Assembly (NCBI RefSeq): GCF_011602485.2
Contig: NZ_CP050022.2
Location: forward strand, 2,128,001 to 2,192,000
DNA length: 64,000 nt
Direction: 5' to 3'
DNA from: Bradyrhizobium sp. 1(2017)
Lineage (GTDB): Bacteria; Pseudomonadota; Alphaproteobacteria; Rhizobiales; Xanthobacteraceae
This document shows, one piece after another, positions 25,636-36,424 of the stretch (position 1 is the first letter of the stretch; every line of letters begins with the position of its first letter). The notes beneath the pieces are model-generated. The model made no database searches, was not told the origin of the DNA, and saw only the letters and a list, made by a program, of their open reading frames with translations. The position numbers and the translations under genes were made by a program.

Positions 25636-26079
25636 ATGAGCGCGAGCGCCAACAAGAAATTGCTGCAGGATATCTTTGCCGCGGCCGCCAACCCGGATCC
25701 CGCCGCGCGCGACCGCGCGCTGTTCACTGCGAGCCTCGCCGACGACGCCCAATGGATCGTGACCGGGCAGTATTCCTGGTCGCGCACTTTTTCGGGCAAG
25801 GAGGCGATCCTCAACGATCTGCACGGCTATGTCCGCACCCGCCTGCGCGACCGCACGCGCACCGTCGCCCACCGCTTCATCGCCGACGGCGATATCGTCG
25901 TGGTGGAAGCCAAAGGCGACAACGTCACGCCCGCGGGCGTGCGTTACGATAACGACTATTGTCTCGTGTTTCGCCTGGAGGACGGCAGGATCAAGGAAAT
26001 CCGGGAATATTGCGACTCGATCCTGACCGAGAAGGCGCTCGGTCCGTTTCCGCAAGCACCGGCAAGGGTTGCGAGCTGA
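25636..26079 (+). CDS. NTF2-like / SnoaL-like protein
   Basis: A 147-residue protein with the cone-shaped alpha+beta NTF2-like fold: an N-terminal helix region, then WIVTGQYSWSRTFSGKEAIL and C-terminal strands ending in DGRIKEIREYCDSILTE. Such proteins serve as ketosteroid isomerase-like enzymes, polyketide cyclases or binding proteins; which applies here is unknown. ATG at 25636 is preceded by GAGGAGATGCCGCC. Divergent from the LysR gene and probably its target. Confidence 0.78.
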   Translation: MSASANKKLLQDIFAAAANPDPAARDRALFTASLADDAQWIVTGQYSWSRTFSGKEAILNDLHGYVRTRLRDRTRTVAHRFIADGDIVVVEAKGDNVTPAGVRYDNDYCLVFRLEDGRIKEIREYCDSILTEKALGPFPQAPARVAS

Positions 26080-26099
26080 GCGAGGTGAGCCGGATCACG

Positions 26100-26300
26100 A
26101 TGGCGGGCCAATCCCATCAGGCAGAGCCGGCGATGGTCGTGCGGGCCTGGCTGGCGCTGGTCGAGTTCGCCCGCATCAGGCGCGCGCGGTCCCGGGCCCG
26201 GTCTCAGCTCAGCGCCATGACCGATCGGGAGCTGCAGGACTGCGGAATGACCCGGGCGGAGATCGCATATGAGCTGCATAAGTCCGCTTGGCGGAAATAA
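26100..26300 (+). CDS. DUF1127 (YjiS-like) small basic protein
   Basis: A 66-residue arginine-rich protein ending in the DUF1127 core: LSAMTDRELQDCGMTRAEI. An in-frame GTG at 26085 is an alternative start. Alphaproteobacterial DUF1127 proteins are abundant, and some have been linked to RNA turnover and to phosphate and carbon physiology. It lies 20 bases after the NTF2-like gene and may be co-transcribed. Confidence 0.8.
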   Translation: MAGQSHQAEPAMVVRAWLALVEFARIRRARSRARSQLSAMTDRELQDCGMTRAEIAYELHKSAWRK

Positions 26301-26383
26301 CGGGACGAGGACGCGGCCCGTCGCCTGACCCGGTTTTTCCAGCGCCGGCGGAACCTTTGAATTCCGCTGGCGTTGCTTCGCTT

Positions 26384-26403
26384 CCGGGGCAATTGCGCCC
26401 CGG
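26384..26403. other. GC-rich hairpin upstream of heme oxygenase gene
   Basis: CCGGGGC, six bases, GCCCCGG: a perfect 7-bp stem, 23 bases before the heme oxygenase ATG. There is no T-run, so it is not a standard terminator; it could lie in the 5' leader of the following transcript. Confidence 0.4.
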
Positions 26404-26426
26404 CATCGCGCGCGTTTAGGAATTTC

Positions 26427-27011
26427 ATGCTGGCCGGGGTATCGGACGTTTCGACACAGGTGAACCGTAGCCTCCCTGGACTCCGTGACCGATTGAGAGA
26501 TGCGACTGCGGCTGCGCACCGGGAGCTCGATGCGCAGCTTTCATCGTTCGATCTCACCGTCATGGCGGGCTATCGCCGCTTCCTTCGCGCCAGCGCCGGC
26601 GCGCTTCTTCCGCTCGAAGCCGCGCTCGTGGAGGCAGGCGTCGCCAGGATGTTTCCGGACTGGCCGGAGCGGTCGCGCAGCGCCGCGATCGCGGCTGATC
26701 TCGGACGGCTCGGCAGCGCCGCGCAATCCACCGTATCCGTGCCGCCGCTGACGTCCGGCGGCATGCTCGGCACGATGTACGTGCTGGAGGGCTCCCGGCT
26801 TGGGGCCAAGTTCCTGCTGAAGGAGGTCGCGGACGTCGCCGATCCCCGCATTGCGAAGGCCACCAGCTATCTCAGCCATGGTGCAGGCAAGCGGCTCTGG
26901 CAGAGCTTCCTGTCGAGGCTCCAAATCGAGGAGGTCAGTGACGAGGATGAGGTGATCGAGGCGGCGCGCACTGCCTTCGTCGCGTTCGAGCGGGCGGCGG
27001 ACCGGGCATGA
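26427..27011 (+). CDS. bphO: Biliverdin-producing heme oxygenase
   Basis: A 194-residue heme oxygenase of the phytochrome-linked type. The expected proximal heme ligand is His31 in ATAAAHRELD. The distal helix segment is GMLGTMYVLEGSRLGAKFL. It opens heme to biliverdin, the chromophore for the phytochrome encoded immediately downstream; the stop codon overlaps the next ATG (ATGA at 27008-27011), so the two are translationally coupled. Start choice is uncertain because the ATG lacks a clear ribosome site and a GTG a few codons in is possible. Confidence 0.92.
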   Translation: MLAGVSDVSTQVNRSLPGLRDRLRDATAAAHRELDAQLSSFDLTVMAGYRRFLRASAGALLPLEAALVEAGVARMFPDWPERSRSAAIAADLGRLGSAAQSTVSVPPLTSGGMLGTMYVLEGSRLGAKFLLKEVADVADPRIAKATSYLSHGAGKRLWQSFLSRLQIEEVSDEDEVIEAARTAFVAFERAADRA

Positions 27012-29554
27012 ACGAAGCCGTCAATCTCACCAATTGCGATCGCGAGCCGATCCATATTCCCGGCACGGTGCAGCCCTTCGGCTTCCTGCTCGCGGTGCTG
27101 TCGGATTTCACGATCTGCATGGCCTCGGACAATGTCGGCAGCTTCCTCGGGGCCGATGTCGCCGACCTGCTGCAGCGGCCGTTGTCGAGCGTGATCTCGG
27201 AAGCGGCCGTCGAGACGATCCGCGGCCGCGTCGATCATCTCGCAGGGCCGGATGCGACCGAACGCCTGTTCGGTGTCGAGCTCCAGGCCGGCAAGCCGCT
27301 TTACGATCTGTCGATCCATTTCTCCGGCGCCTATCTCGTGGTGGAAGCCGAGCCCAGCGTCAGCGAGCCCGGCGTCAATTCCGGCGAGCTCGTGCGCCTG
27401 ATGCTGGAGCGCATCCGCAAGACGCGCGGCATGACCGATCTCGCGCGCGAGGCGGCGCGCCAGCTCAAGGCCCTGACCGGATTCGACCGTGTCATGGTTT
27501 ATCAGTTTCACCCGGACGGATCTGGCGAAGTGATCGCGGAGGCTGCGGAAGCAGACCTCGAAAAGTTTCTGGGCCTGCATTATCCGGCCTCCGACATTCC
27601 CAAGCAGGCCCGCATCCTCTATCAGCGCAACTGGCTGCGCATCATCGCCGATATCAACGCAACGCCGGCCGCGCTGCTGTCGACCGCCACGCATAACGCG
27701 GGCCTGCTCGATCTCTCGATGAGCGTGCTGCGCTCGGTGTCGCCGATCCACATCGAATATCTGCGCAACATGGGGGTCGGCGCCTCGATGTCGGTCTCGA
27801 TCCTGCGTGACGGCAAGCTGTGGGGGCTGTTCGCCTGTCATCACTATGCGCCGCGCTACATCTCTTTCGAGAAACGCACGGCGTCCGAGCTGTTCGGCCA
27901 GATGTTTTCCTGGCTCGTGGAGGGGCGCGAGCGCGAGGGTGACGTCAACTACGAAGCCGGCGCGCAGAAAATCCAGGAACGGCTGATCGAGACGGCGGCG
28001 ATGCATGAGCATAGCAGGCGTGCGATCGTCGACTTTGTCGGCGACTATCGCAAGATGATTGCCTGCGACGGCGTGGCAGTGTGGTCCGACAACAAGATCA
28101 CGCTCGACGGCGAGACGCCGACCGAGGACGAAGTCAAGGATCTGGTCGCCTTCATCAACCGGACTTCTCCGGGCCGGATCTGCGCCAGCGCCGAGATCGC
28201 CAAGCTCTATGCCGCCGGCGAGGTATTTCGCGATCGCGCAGCCGGCTTTCTCGCCATCCCGATCTCGCGCACGCCGCGCGACTGCCTGATCTTCTTCCGG
28301 CGCGAGGTGGTGCGTTCGGTGACTTGGGCGGGCGCGCCGGACAAGGTCTATGAGGAAGGCCCGAACGGGCCGCGCCTGACGCCGCGCAAGAGTTTCGAGT
28401 TGTGGCAGGAGACGGTGGCGGGGCAATCGAAACCGTGGTCGGCGGCCGACATCCGCATCGCCGAGAGCCTGCGCGTCACGCTGCTCGAGGTGATCCTGCA
28501 ATTGTCCGACCTTGCCGCGCGCGAGCGCCGGGGTGCGCAGGAGCGGCAGGAGTTGATGATTGCCGAGCTCAACCACCGTGTCCGCAACATCCTGAGCCTC
28601 GTCCGCGCATTGGTGGCGCAGAGCAAAGACACCGCCAAGAGCGTGGAGGAGTTTGCCGGCGTGCTCGGCGGCCGTATCCAGGCCCTGGCACGCGCGCACG
28701 ACCAGATCACCAACCTCAACTGGGCGCCGGTGGCGCTGCGCACGCTCGTCGAATCTGAGGCCGGCGCCTATCTTGGCGCACGCGCGGACCGCGTGAAGAT
28801 GGGCGGGCCCGACGTCGCGCTCGATCCCAAGGCCTTCGCGACCCTGGCGCTGGTCGTGCACGAGATGATGACCAACTCCGCCAAATATGGCGCGCTTGCC
28901 GATTCCACCGGCAATGTCGAGGTGGTCTGGCGTCTCGATCCGTCTTCCAGCCTCGTCATCGAATGGAAGGAGAGCGGCGGTCCGCCGGTGCAGCCGCCCT
29001 CGCGGCGCGGCTTCGGCACCACGATCATCGAACGGTCGGTGCCGTTCGATCTCAAGGGCGACGCCGAGATCCGCTTCGACCTCTTGGGGGTGCAGGCGAC
29101 CTTCGTCATTCCCCCCAATTTCGTCCAGCTGTTGCCGTCCATTGCAGGAGGTGCCATGCGCATCGAGGAGCAGGAATCCGCCCAGCCCAGGATCTCCGAC
29201 ACGGCCCTGATCGTCGAGGACAATCTGATCATCGCGATGGCCGCGGAGGTCATCCTGCTCGACCTCGGCGCCCGCCACGTCGACACCGCTGCGACAGTCG
29301 ATCAGGCGCTGCGCTCGATCGAGCGCACCCGGCCGAGCTTTGCGCTGCTCGATCTCAACCTCGGCAGCGAGAGCAGCATCAAGGTGGCGCAGAAGCTGAA
29401 GGAGATCGGCGTGCCCTTCATGTTCGCGACAGGCTATGGCGAACGTGCGCCGCTTCCCGACGAGCTGGCTTCGGTGCCGGTGATCCAGAAGCCCTACACG
29501 CTGGAAGTGGTCGAGAACGCGCTCGGAAAATTGCAGCAGGTCGGCGCCGGGTAG
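27008..29554 (+). CDS. bphP: Bacteriophytochrome with HWE histidine kinase and fused receiver
   Basis: An 848-residue red/far-red light sensor. Cys10 (NCDREPIHIPG) is in the place where bacteriophytochromes attach biliverdin. The PAS-GAF-PHY core spans about 1-505, with PASDIP at 193-198 in GAF and the PHY tongue motif PRKSF at 459-463. The kinase is of the HWE type: phospho-acceptor His523 in AELNHRVRN, then HEMMTNSAKYGAL and the W-x-E of IEWKES. Residues about 732-848 form a receiver with Asp782 in LLDLNLG. No output domain is attached, so signalling must pass to another protein. The layout resembles Agrobacterium Agp2, so a far-red-absorbing ground state is possible but not readable here. 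Confidence 0.95.
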   Translation: MNEAVNLTNCDREPIHIPGTVQPFGFLLAVLSDFTICMASDNVGSFLGADVADLLQRPLSSVISEAAVETIRGRVDHLAGPDATERLFGVELQAGKPLYDLSIHFSGAYLVVEAEPSVSEPGVNSGELVRLMLERIRKTRGMTDLAREAARQLKALTGFDRVMVYQFHPDGSGEVIAEAAEADLEKFLGLHYPASDIPKQARILYQRNWLRIIADINATPAALLSTATHNAGLLDLSMSVLRSVSPIHIEYLRNMGVGASMSVSILRDGKLWGLFACHHYAPRYISFEKRTASELFGQMFSWLVEGREREGDVNYEAGAQKIQERLIETAAMHEHSRRAIVDFVGDYRKMIACDGVAVWSDNKITLDGETPTEDEVKDLVAFINRTSPGRICASAEIAKLYAAGEVFRDRAAGFLAIPISRTPRDCLIFFRREVVRSVTWAGAPDKVYEEGPNGPRLTPRKSFELWQETVAGQSKPWSAADIRIAESLRVTLLEVILQLSDLAARERRGAQERQELMIAELNHRVRNILSLVRALVAQSKDTAKSVEEFAGVLGGRIQALARAHDQITNLNWAPVALRTLVESEAGAYLGARADRVKMGGPDVALDPKAFATLALVVHEMMTNSAKYGALADSTGNVEVVWRLDPSSSLVIEWKESGGPPVQPPSRRGFGTTIIERSVPFDLKGDAEIRFDLLGVQATFVIPPNFVQLLPSIAGGAMRIEEQESAQPRISDTALIVEDNLIIAMAAEVILLDLGARHVDTAATVDQALRSIERTRPSFALLDLNLGSESSIKVAQKLKEIGVPFMFATGYGERAPLPDELASVPVIQKPYTLEVVENALGKLQQVGAG

Positions 29555-29609
29555 ACGTTCGCGTGCAATGCTCTGCGTGTCGCTGCAAACTCTTGCGGGA
29601 CTTTGCATG

Positions 29610-29630
29610 GCTGCTCACAAAATCAGCAGC
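29610..29630 (+). terminator. Weak hairpin after bphP
   Basis: GCTGCT, nine bases, AGCAGC, then TCTTTGTG, starting 56 bases after the bphP stop. The stem is short and the T-run poor, so termination here is uncertain. The rest of the 230-base gap holds an AT-rich stretch (AATTTGAAGATTCAATTAA) that may be the chemoreceptor promoter. Confidence 0.3.
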
Positions 29631-29784
29631 TCTTTGTGTGGGTCGACCCGGCGCGCGCGAACAATTTGAAGATTCAATTAACGAGTGTCTCCCATTGTGT
29701 CGCGGTGCAGCGTGAGTCGCATCGACGCGACGCGCGGCTGCCGGGGCGGCCGGCGACGATCGTCGAAATCGTCGACCGCTCGAA

Positions 29785-31821
29785 GTGAAATGCATCTGGG
29801 TGGACAGTGGGAATGCCGAAGTTTCGTTTGCGGATCAGGGGCGCCTGTACGCAGGCTTCATGGCCCTCGTGGCAGTCGGTTTGGTGATGGCGGTGGTCGC
29901 CGTCTGGAATCTGCGGGCGGTGCAGGATCAGGTCGCAAGACAATCCGCGCTCTCGGACAGCACGGCGCGGGTGCTGGAGATATCCACCCATCTTCAGGCG
30001 ATCCAGCGCGCCAATCTGCGCTACGTCTACGACGCCAACGAGTCCGCGATGAAGGACGCGCAAGAGCGGGAAGCCGCGGCGACCGAGTTGTTGCAGGTCG
30101 GGGCGAAAGGCACGCTCTCGGAGGAGCGGAAGAAGCTCTACACCGGCCTCGTCGACGATATCGCCAAGATGCGGCGCCTGCGCGACAATCTCGCCGACGC
30201 CGTCAACGAGGCGAGGACGGGCAAGGCGAGTCTGCTGCCGAGCGGGGAGGATCTGGCCGCCAAGATGGGCAAGCTGGTCGATGTGGCGCGCGCCGCCGTC
30301 GATGAGGACACCGCGGCCCTGGTCGCCGACCTCGAATCCAGGGTTCTTCTGGTCCGGATCGCAAACTGGCGTTTCCTGGCCGTGCGCGACGCGCAGGGGC
30401 CGGCCAATTTCAGGGCGAGCGTGGACAGGGCGGCGCAACGGCTTGCGGCGATCGAGAAGAGCCCGCAGGCATCGGAGCTGCGCGCCACGCTTGCGCCGGT
30501 GAAGACCGCGCTCGGAATCTACAAATCCGCGTTCGAGACGACGTCGGCCGCCATGCTTCAGGCCGACGAGATCTATCACAAGAGCCTCGCGCCGCTGATC
30601 GTCGACAGCATCGGACGGCTCAAGGCCGCGGAAGCGACGCTGAAGAAGGACTATCAGGACTCGCGCAGCCATGCCGAAGCCGTGGTTGCCGGCACCACCA
30701 CCGTTCAGGAGGTCGCAGGCGGTCTTGCCATCCTGTTCGGCGGCATCGTCGCCTTCCTGATCGCCCGCAGCATCGTCGGTCCCCTGGCCTCGATGACGCG
30801 CGCGATGGGGCAACTGGCCGGGGGCAATCTCGAAACCGAGATTCCCGGGCGCGGCAAGGCCGACGAGATCGGCGACATGGCCAAGGCGATCCAGGTGTTC
30901 AAGGACAACATGATCGGCACCGAGCGCATGCGCGCCGAGCAGACCGAGCTCGAGGCGCGGCAGGCCGAGAGCCGCAAGAACGACATGGTCCGGCTCGCCG
31001 ACCAGTTCGAGCAGGCGGTCGGCGAGATCGTCAACACCGTGTCGTCGGCGTCGAACGAGCTGGAAGCCTCCGCCGGCACCCTGACCACGACCGCGTCGCG
31101 CGCCAAGGATCTGTCGACCGAGGTGGCATCCGCATCGCAGGAAGCCACCGCCAACGTGCAGGCGGTAGCCTCGGCCACCGAGGAGCTGTCCTCTTCGGTC
31201 GGCGAGATCGCCCGTCAGGTGCAGGAATCCGCCCGGATCGCCGGCGAGGCCGTCGGACAGGCCAGCAGGACCAATGACCGCGTCGGCGAGCTGTCCAAGG
31301 CGGCCGCCCGGATCGGCGATGTGGTCGAGCTGATCAGCACGATTGCCGGCCAGACCAATCTGCTCGCGCTCAATGCCACCATCGAGGCCGCGCGCGCGGG
31401 CGAAGCCGGCCGCGGCTTTGCCGTGGTCGCTTCCGAGGTCAAGGCGCTGGCCGAGCAGACCGCGAAGGCGACCGGCGAGATCGGGCAGCAGATTGCCAAC
31501 ATCCAGGCCGCCACCGAGCAGTCGGTCGGCGCCATCAGGGAGATCAGCGGCACCATCGAGCGGCTGTCGGAGATCTCCGCGACGGTCGCGGCCGCCGTGG
31601 AAGAGCAGGGCGCGGCCACGCGGGAAATCTCCCGCAACGTGCAACAGGCCGCCCACGGCACCGAGCGCGTCTCGACCAATATCGGCGACGTGCAGCGCGG
31701 CGCCTCGGAGACCGGCTCGGCGTCCTCGCAGGTGCTCTCGGCGGCGCGCTCGCTGTCGGCCGACAGCAGCCGCCTGAAGGTCGAGGTCAAGCGGTTCCTG
31801 GAAACGGTCCACGCCGCCTGA
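29785..31821 (+). CDS. Methyl-accepting chemotaxis protein
   Basis: A roughly 678-residue chemoreceptor. A first membrane helix (about 25-43), a helical periplasmic sensor of about 260 residues, a second helix (about 308-332), a HAMP domain and the cytoplasmic signalling tip are all visible. The tip core includes [21 protein letters not shown]. The listed start is a GTG giving [15 protein letters not shown], which is atypical: an overlapping frame starting at ATG 29813 encodes [10 protein letters not shown], the sort of basic N-terminus expected before RLYAGF. A one-base change in the G run at 29838-29841 would join them. The sensed ligand is unknown. Confidence 0.9.
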   Translation: MKCIWVDSGNAEVSFADQGRLYAGFMALVAVGLVMAVVAVWNLRAVQDQVARQSALSDSTARVLEISTHLQAIQRANLRYVYDANESAMKDAQEREAAATELLQVGAKGTLSEERKKLYTGLVDDIAKMRRLRDNLADAVNEARTGKASLLPSGEDLAAKMGKLVDVARAAVDEDTAALVADLESRVLLVRIANWRFLAVRDAQGPANFRASVDRAAQRLAAIEKSPQASELRATLAPVKTALGIYKSAFETTSAAMLQADEIYHKSLAPLIVDSIGRLKAAEATLKKDYQDSRSHAEAVVAGTTTVQEVAGGLAILFGGIVAFLIARSIVGPLASMTRAMGQLAGGNLETEIPGRGKADEIGDMAKAIQVFKDNMIGTERMRAEQTELEARQAESRKNDMVRLADQFEQAVGEIVNTVSSASNELEASAGTLTTTASRAKDLSTEVASASQEATANVQAVASATEELSSSVGEIARQVQESARIAGEAVGQASRTNDRVGELSKAAARIGDVVELISTIAGQTNLLALNATIEAARAGEAGRGFAVVASEVKALAEQTAKATGEIGQQIANIQAATEQSVGAIREISGTIERLSEISATVAAAVEEQGAATREISRNVQQAAHGTERVSTNIGDVQRGASETGSASSQVLSAARSLSADSSRLKVEVKRFLETVHAA

Positions 31822-31834
31822 GCATCAAAAACAA

Positions 31835-31860
31835 GAGGCCACGCGCTTGCGCGTGGCCTC
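31835..31860 (-). terminator. Rho-independent terminator of the minus-strand GST gene
   Basis: GAGGCCACGCG, four bases, CGCGTGGCCTC: a perfect 11-bp stem. On the minus strand it is followed by TTGTTTTTG, and it begins 20 bases after the GST stop. It also lies just after the convergent chemoreceptor gene and may serve both. Confidence 0.85.
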
Positions 31861-31879
31861 GAACAAGGGTGCGGCGCGA

Positions 31880-32566
31880 TCAGGCCACTTTCGTCTTCAT
31901 GTGCTTGAACATGTTGGCTCTCGCCTCGTCGTCCATCTCGGCCTTGAAGGTGAACTTGTCCTTCAGCGCGATGGCGCGCGCGGCCGCCGGCCGCGCCGAG
32001 ATCTCGTCCACCAGCCGCTTCACGTTCGGGTATCGCGCGAAGGCGTCGTCGCCGAGCTTGAACGGCACCATCCGCGCCCAGCCCCACAGCGCCATGTCGA
32101 CGATCGAATAGCTGTCGCCGACCATGGCGCGGCGGCCGTTGAGGTGATCGTCGAGAATCTTGTAGTGGCGATCAGTCTCGTACTGGTAGCGGTTATGCGC
32201 GTAGTCGTGGTTCTGCTCCTTCGGCGCGAAATGCTTGAAATGCACGGCCTGACCGGAATACGGCCCGACGCCGGTCGCGATGAACATCAGCCAGGACAGC
32301 GTCTCGCCGCGCACGCTGGCGGCGGGCAGAAACTTGCCGGTCTTCTCGGCGAGATAGAGCAGGATGGCGTTCGAATCGAACACGATGGTGCCGTTGTCGT
32401 CGATCGCCGGCACCTTGCCATTCGGATTGATCTTGAGGAATTCCGGCGTGAACTGCTCGCCCTTGCGGGTGTCGATCTTCACCGGCTCGAAAGGCAGGCC
32501 GGCCTCTTCGAGATAGAGCGCGACCTTGGTCGGGTTCGGCGATCCGTTGAAATAGAATTTGAGCAT
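31880..32566 (-). CDS. Glutathione S-transferase family protein
   Basis: A 228-residue GST-fold protein. The N-terminal domain starts MLKFYFNGSPNPTKVALYLE and has the glutathione-site segment GKVPAIDDNGTIVFDSNAIL. A helical C-terminal domain follows. The start at 32566 is preceded by GGGGAG at ideal spacing; an ATG four codons upstream is less likely. It lacks an obvious catalytic Tyr in the first strand, so a Ser or Asn residue (Ser9/Asn11 region) may activate glutathione, as in theta/nu-like enzymes. A clear terminator follows. Confidence 0.9.
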   Translation of the reverse strand: MLKFYFNGSPNPTKVALYLEEAGLPFEPVKIDTRKGEQFTPEFLKINPNGKVPAIDDNGTIVFDSNAILLYLAEKTGKFLPAASVRGETLSWLMFIATGVGPYSGQAVHFKHFAPKEQNHDYAHNRYQYETDRHYKILDDHLNGRRAMVGDSYSIVDMALWGWARMVPFKLGDDAFARYPNVKRLVDEISARPAAARAIALKDKFTFKAEMDDEARANMFKHMKTKVA

Positions 32567-32690
32567 CGATCTCCCCAATGTCTGTTGCCGAGAGCGGGCG
32601 CGGTGTCATTGCCGCGGCCCCCTCTTGCCCGAACCCGGTCGGGAAGAGCAACCGGCGAGTTTGCCGGGCGGCGTCTGCGCGGTGCGCAGG

Positions 32691-33017
32691 TCAGCCGGCG
32701 TAACAAAGGCCGATTGCCGCCGTAACGATCATGGCCACGCCGACCGCTTCCAGCCGTAATCCGAGTCGCGCGGCGAGATGCATGTCGGAGGCCCGCGCCT
32801 TGCGCTCCGATCCGCGCGCGTAGCCGTGCACGATGACGTCGTGGTTGAAATTGTCGTGGGCCTCGTTGCTGCTGGCGAGCCCGACGCAGATCACGAGCAC
32901 GCCGAACAGGGCGAGGCCGAAAAATCCCAGGAGCGCGATCAGGAACATCGGAAACATGCCGAGCAGGAAGATCGGCAGCAGCGGCACCAGCAGCAATGTC
33001 TCGGACTGTCGTCGCAT
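32691..33017 (-). CDS. Small membrane protein, unknown function
   Basis: A 108-residue protein not recognised. Two hydrophobic segments lie close together at about 8-24 and 26-48, and a third at about 91-107 next to the C-terminus. Between them is a polar, His/Asp-rich loop (NEAHDNFNHDVIVHG) and a basic stretch. Such a layout suggests an inner-membrane protein. It stands alone between the GST and ccrM genes with a palindromic element upstream. Codon use looks like its neighbours. Confidence 0.6.
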   Translation of the reverse strand: MRRQSETLLLVPLLPIFLLGMFPMFLIALLGFFGLALFGVLVICVGLASSNEAHDNFNHDVIVHGYARGSERKARASDMHLAARLGLRLEAVGVAMIVTAAIGLCYAG

Positions 33018-33083
33018 GGGAGGACCGGTCGGGACTGGACTGATCCGGTGAATCTAGTCCTGGCTGTCGCCTCATTCAAGGAG

Positions 33084-33184
33084 CCGTAGGGTGGGCAAAG
33101 GCGCAAAGCGCCGTGCTCACCGGCCCCATATCCGCGGGGAAGGATTGGTGGGCACGGCGCAAGAGCGCCTTTGCCCACCCTACG
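33084..33184. repeat. Dispersed palindromic element, family C (copy 1)
   Basis: CCGTAGGGTGGGCAAAGGCGC on the left faces GCGCCTTTGCCCACCCTACG on the right: 18 or more complementary bases per arm around a 60-base centre. Other copies are at 55699-55795 and, decayed, at 53583-53669. It lies just after the ccrM stop. Confidence 0.9.
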
Positions 33185-33193
33185 AGAGCGAAA

Positions 33194-34751
<1,558 letters not shown>

Positions 34752-35699
34752 ATGCGTTACGATGACTTCCGCCGCAGCGACGACGTTGAGGATCGTCGCG
34801 ACGAAGGTGGTGGCTTTGGCGGCGGCGGAGGAGGCGGGTTCGGGCTGCCCATGGGCGGCCGCGGGCTCGGCATCGGTACCATCATCATCCTCGGCCTGGT
34901 CGGCTACGCCTTCGGCATCGATCCGCGGATCCTGATCGGCGGCGCCGAGATCCTCACTGGCGGCGGCCAGGCCCCGAGCTACCAGACCGATCGCCAGTCG
35001 TCTTCGACCTCGGCCAAGCGCGGCGCGCCGACCGACGAGGTGGGCAGCATGATCGCCGGCATCCTCGGCGAGATCGACGACCGCTGGAGCGAGATCTTCC
35101 AGGCCAGCGGTCAGAACTATACCGGTCCGAAGGTCGTGCTGTTCCGCAACGCCACCAATGGCGGCCGCTGCGGTATGGCGCAGTCGGCGATGGGCCCGTT
35201 CTATTGTCCGCCGGACCGTACCATCTTCCTCGACACCAGCTTCTTCCGCGAGGTCGAGACGCGCTTCCGCGGCTGCTCCGGCAAGTCGGCGTGCAATTTC
35301 ACCACTGCCTACATCATCGCGCACGAGGCCGGCCATCACATCCAGAACCTGCTCGGCATCATTCCGCGCGTGACGCGGCTGCAGCAGCAGGCCGGCTCCA
35401 AGGCCGAGGCCAATGCGCTTCAGGTGAAGGTGGAATTGCAGGCCGACTGCCTGGCCGGCGTCTGGGTCAATCGCGAGGCCAAGAAGCGGCCGAACTTCCT
35501 GGAACCCGGCGACATCGACGCCGCGCTGACCACGGCAAGCGCAATCGGCGACGACACGCTGCAGCGCCAGGCCACGGGGCGGGTCGTGCCCGATTCCTTC
35601 ACGCACGGCTCGGCCGCGCAACGCAAGCAGTGGTTCATGACCGGCTATCAGCAGGGCACGGTGCAGGCCTGTAATACGTTCGGCGGCGGTGCGATGTAG
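34752..35699 (+). CDS. Neutral zinc metallopeptidase (YpfJ family)
   Basis: A 315-residue membrane-anchored protease-like protein. A charged N-terminus and a glycine-rich run (GGGFGGGGGGGFG, about residues 19-31) precede one membrane helix at about 39-55. The zinc motif HEAGHH lies at 191-196, with HIQNLLG following. Cysteines in GRCGMAQ, FYCPP, RGCSG and SACNF may form disulfides outside the membrane. The start at 34752 has GGGGGAAGG upstream. The family is widespread but its substrates are not known. It is divergent from ccrM. Confidence 0.9.
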   Translation: MRYDDFRRSDDVEDRRDEGGGFGGGGGGGFGLPMGGRGLGIGTIIILGLVGYAFGIDPRILIGGAEILTGGGQAPSYQTDRQSSSTSAKRGAPTDEVGSMIAGILGEIDDRWSEIFQASGQNYTGPKVVLFRNATNGGRCGMAQSAMGPFYCPPDRTIFLDTSFFREVETRFRGCSGKSACNFTTAYIIAHEAGHHIQNLLGIIPRVTRLQQQAGSKAEANALQVKVELQADCLAGVWVNREAKKRPNFLEPGDIDAALTTASAIGDDTLQRQATGRVVPDSFTHGSAAQRKQWFMTGYQQGTVQACNTFGGGAM

Positions 35700-35708
35700 C
35701 CACGAGTT

Positions 35709-35844
35709 CGTGCCCCGGACGCAGCGCAGCACGAAGTGATGCGCTGCAGAGCCGGGGCCCACAATGCCGGTCTCCCAAGCCTCTAAGGTGGGTCCCGGCT
35801 CTGCGGCGCGGCGCCGATGCGCGGCACCTTGTCCGGGACACGAG
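35709..35844. repeat. Dispersed palindromic element, family E (copy 1)
   Basis: CGTGCCCCGGACGCAGCGCAG and CAGAGCCGGGGCCCA face GGTCCCGGCTCTGCGG and TTGTCCGGGACACGAG. It fills the gap between the metallopeptidase gene and moaB, ending 10 bases before the moaB start. Sister copy at 47788-47923. Confidence 0.87.
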
Positions 35845-35854
35845 AGAATCGCAG

Positions 35855-36418
35855 ATGGCCTCGATCGACGAAACCAAACAATTCATCCCGCTCAACATCG
35901 CGGTGCTCACCGTGTCCGACACGCGCGCGCTCGCCGACGACAAGTCGGGCCAGACGCTGGCCGACCGCCTCACCGCCGCCGGCCATCACCTCGCCGCGCG
36001 CGAGATCGTCACCGACGACGTCGAGGCGATCCGCGCCGTGATCCGCCGCTGGATCGCGGATGCCGGTGTCGACGTCGTCATTACCACCGGCGGCACCGGC
36101 TTCACCGGCCGCGACGTCACACCGGAGGCGATCGAGCCGCTGTTCGAGAAGCGCATGGACGGCTTCTCGATCGCGTTCCACATGCTGAGCCACGCCAAGA
36201 TCGGCGCATCGACGATCCAGAGCCGCGCCACCGCGGGCGTCGCGGGCGCGACCTACATCTTCTGCCTGCCGGGTTCACCCGGCGCCTGCCGCGACGGCTG
36301 GGACGGCATCCTCGCAGCCCAGCTCGACTACCGCACGCGCCCCTGCAATTTCGTCGAGATCATGCCGCGCCTGGACGAGCATCTGCGAAGGCCGAAGGCG
36401 CAGGGCGCGACGGTGTAG
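35855..36418 (+). CDS. moaB: Molybdenum cofactor biosynthesis protein B
   Basis: A 187-residue MogA/MoaB-type protein that should adenylate molybdopterin before molybdenum insertion. The signature TTGGTGFTGRDVTPEA is complete, as is the downstream FCLPGSPGACRDGW. Sequence around AVLTVSDTRALADDKSG marks the N-terminal strand. No other moa genes are adjacent. The palindromic element just upstream may lie in its 5' leader. Confidence 0.94.
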   Translation: MASIDETKQFIPLNIAVLTVSDTRALADDKSGQTLADRLTAAGHHLAAREIVTDDVEAIRAVIRRWIADAGVDVVITTGGTGFTGRDVTPEAIEPLFEKRMDGFSIAFHMLSHAKIGASTIQSRATAGVAGATYIFCLPGSPGACRDGWDGILAAQLDYRTRPCNFVEIMPRLDEHLRRPKAQGATV

Positions 36419-36424
36419 TTGCTC

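Noticed and set aside
26867..29608. 913-codon minus-strand ORF opposite the phytochrome gene
   Set aside because: Shadow of a verified ORF; composition is dominated by Arg, His and Asp and no domain is seen.
29674..31812. 712-codon minus-strand ORF opposite the chemoreceptor
   Set aside because: Antisense shadow without recognisable domains.
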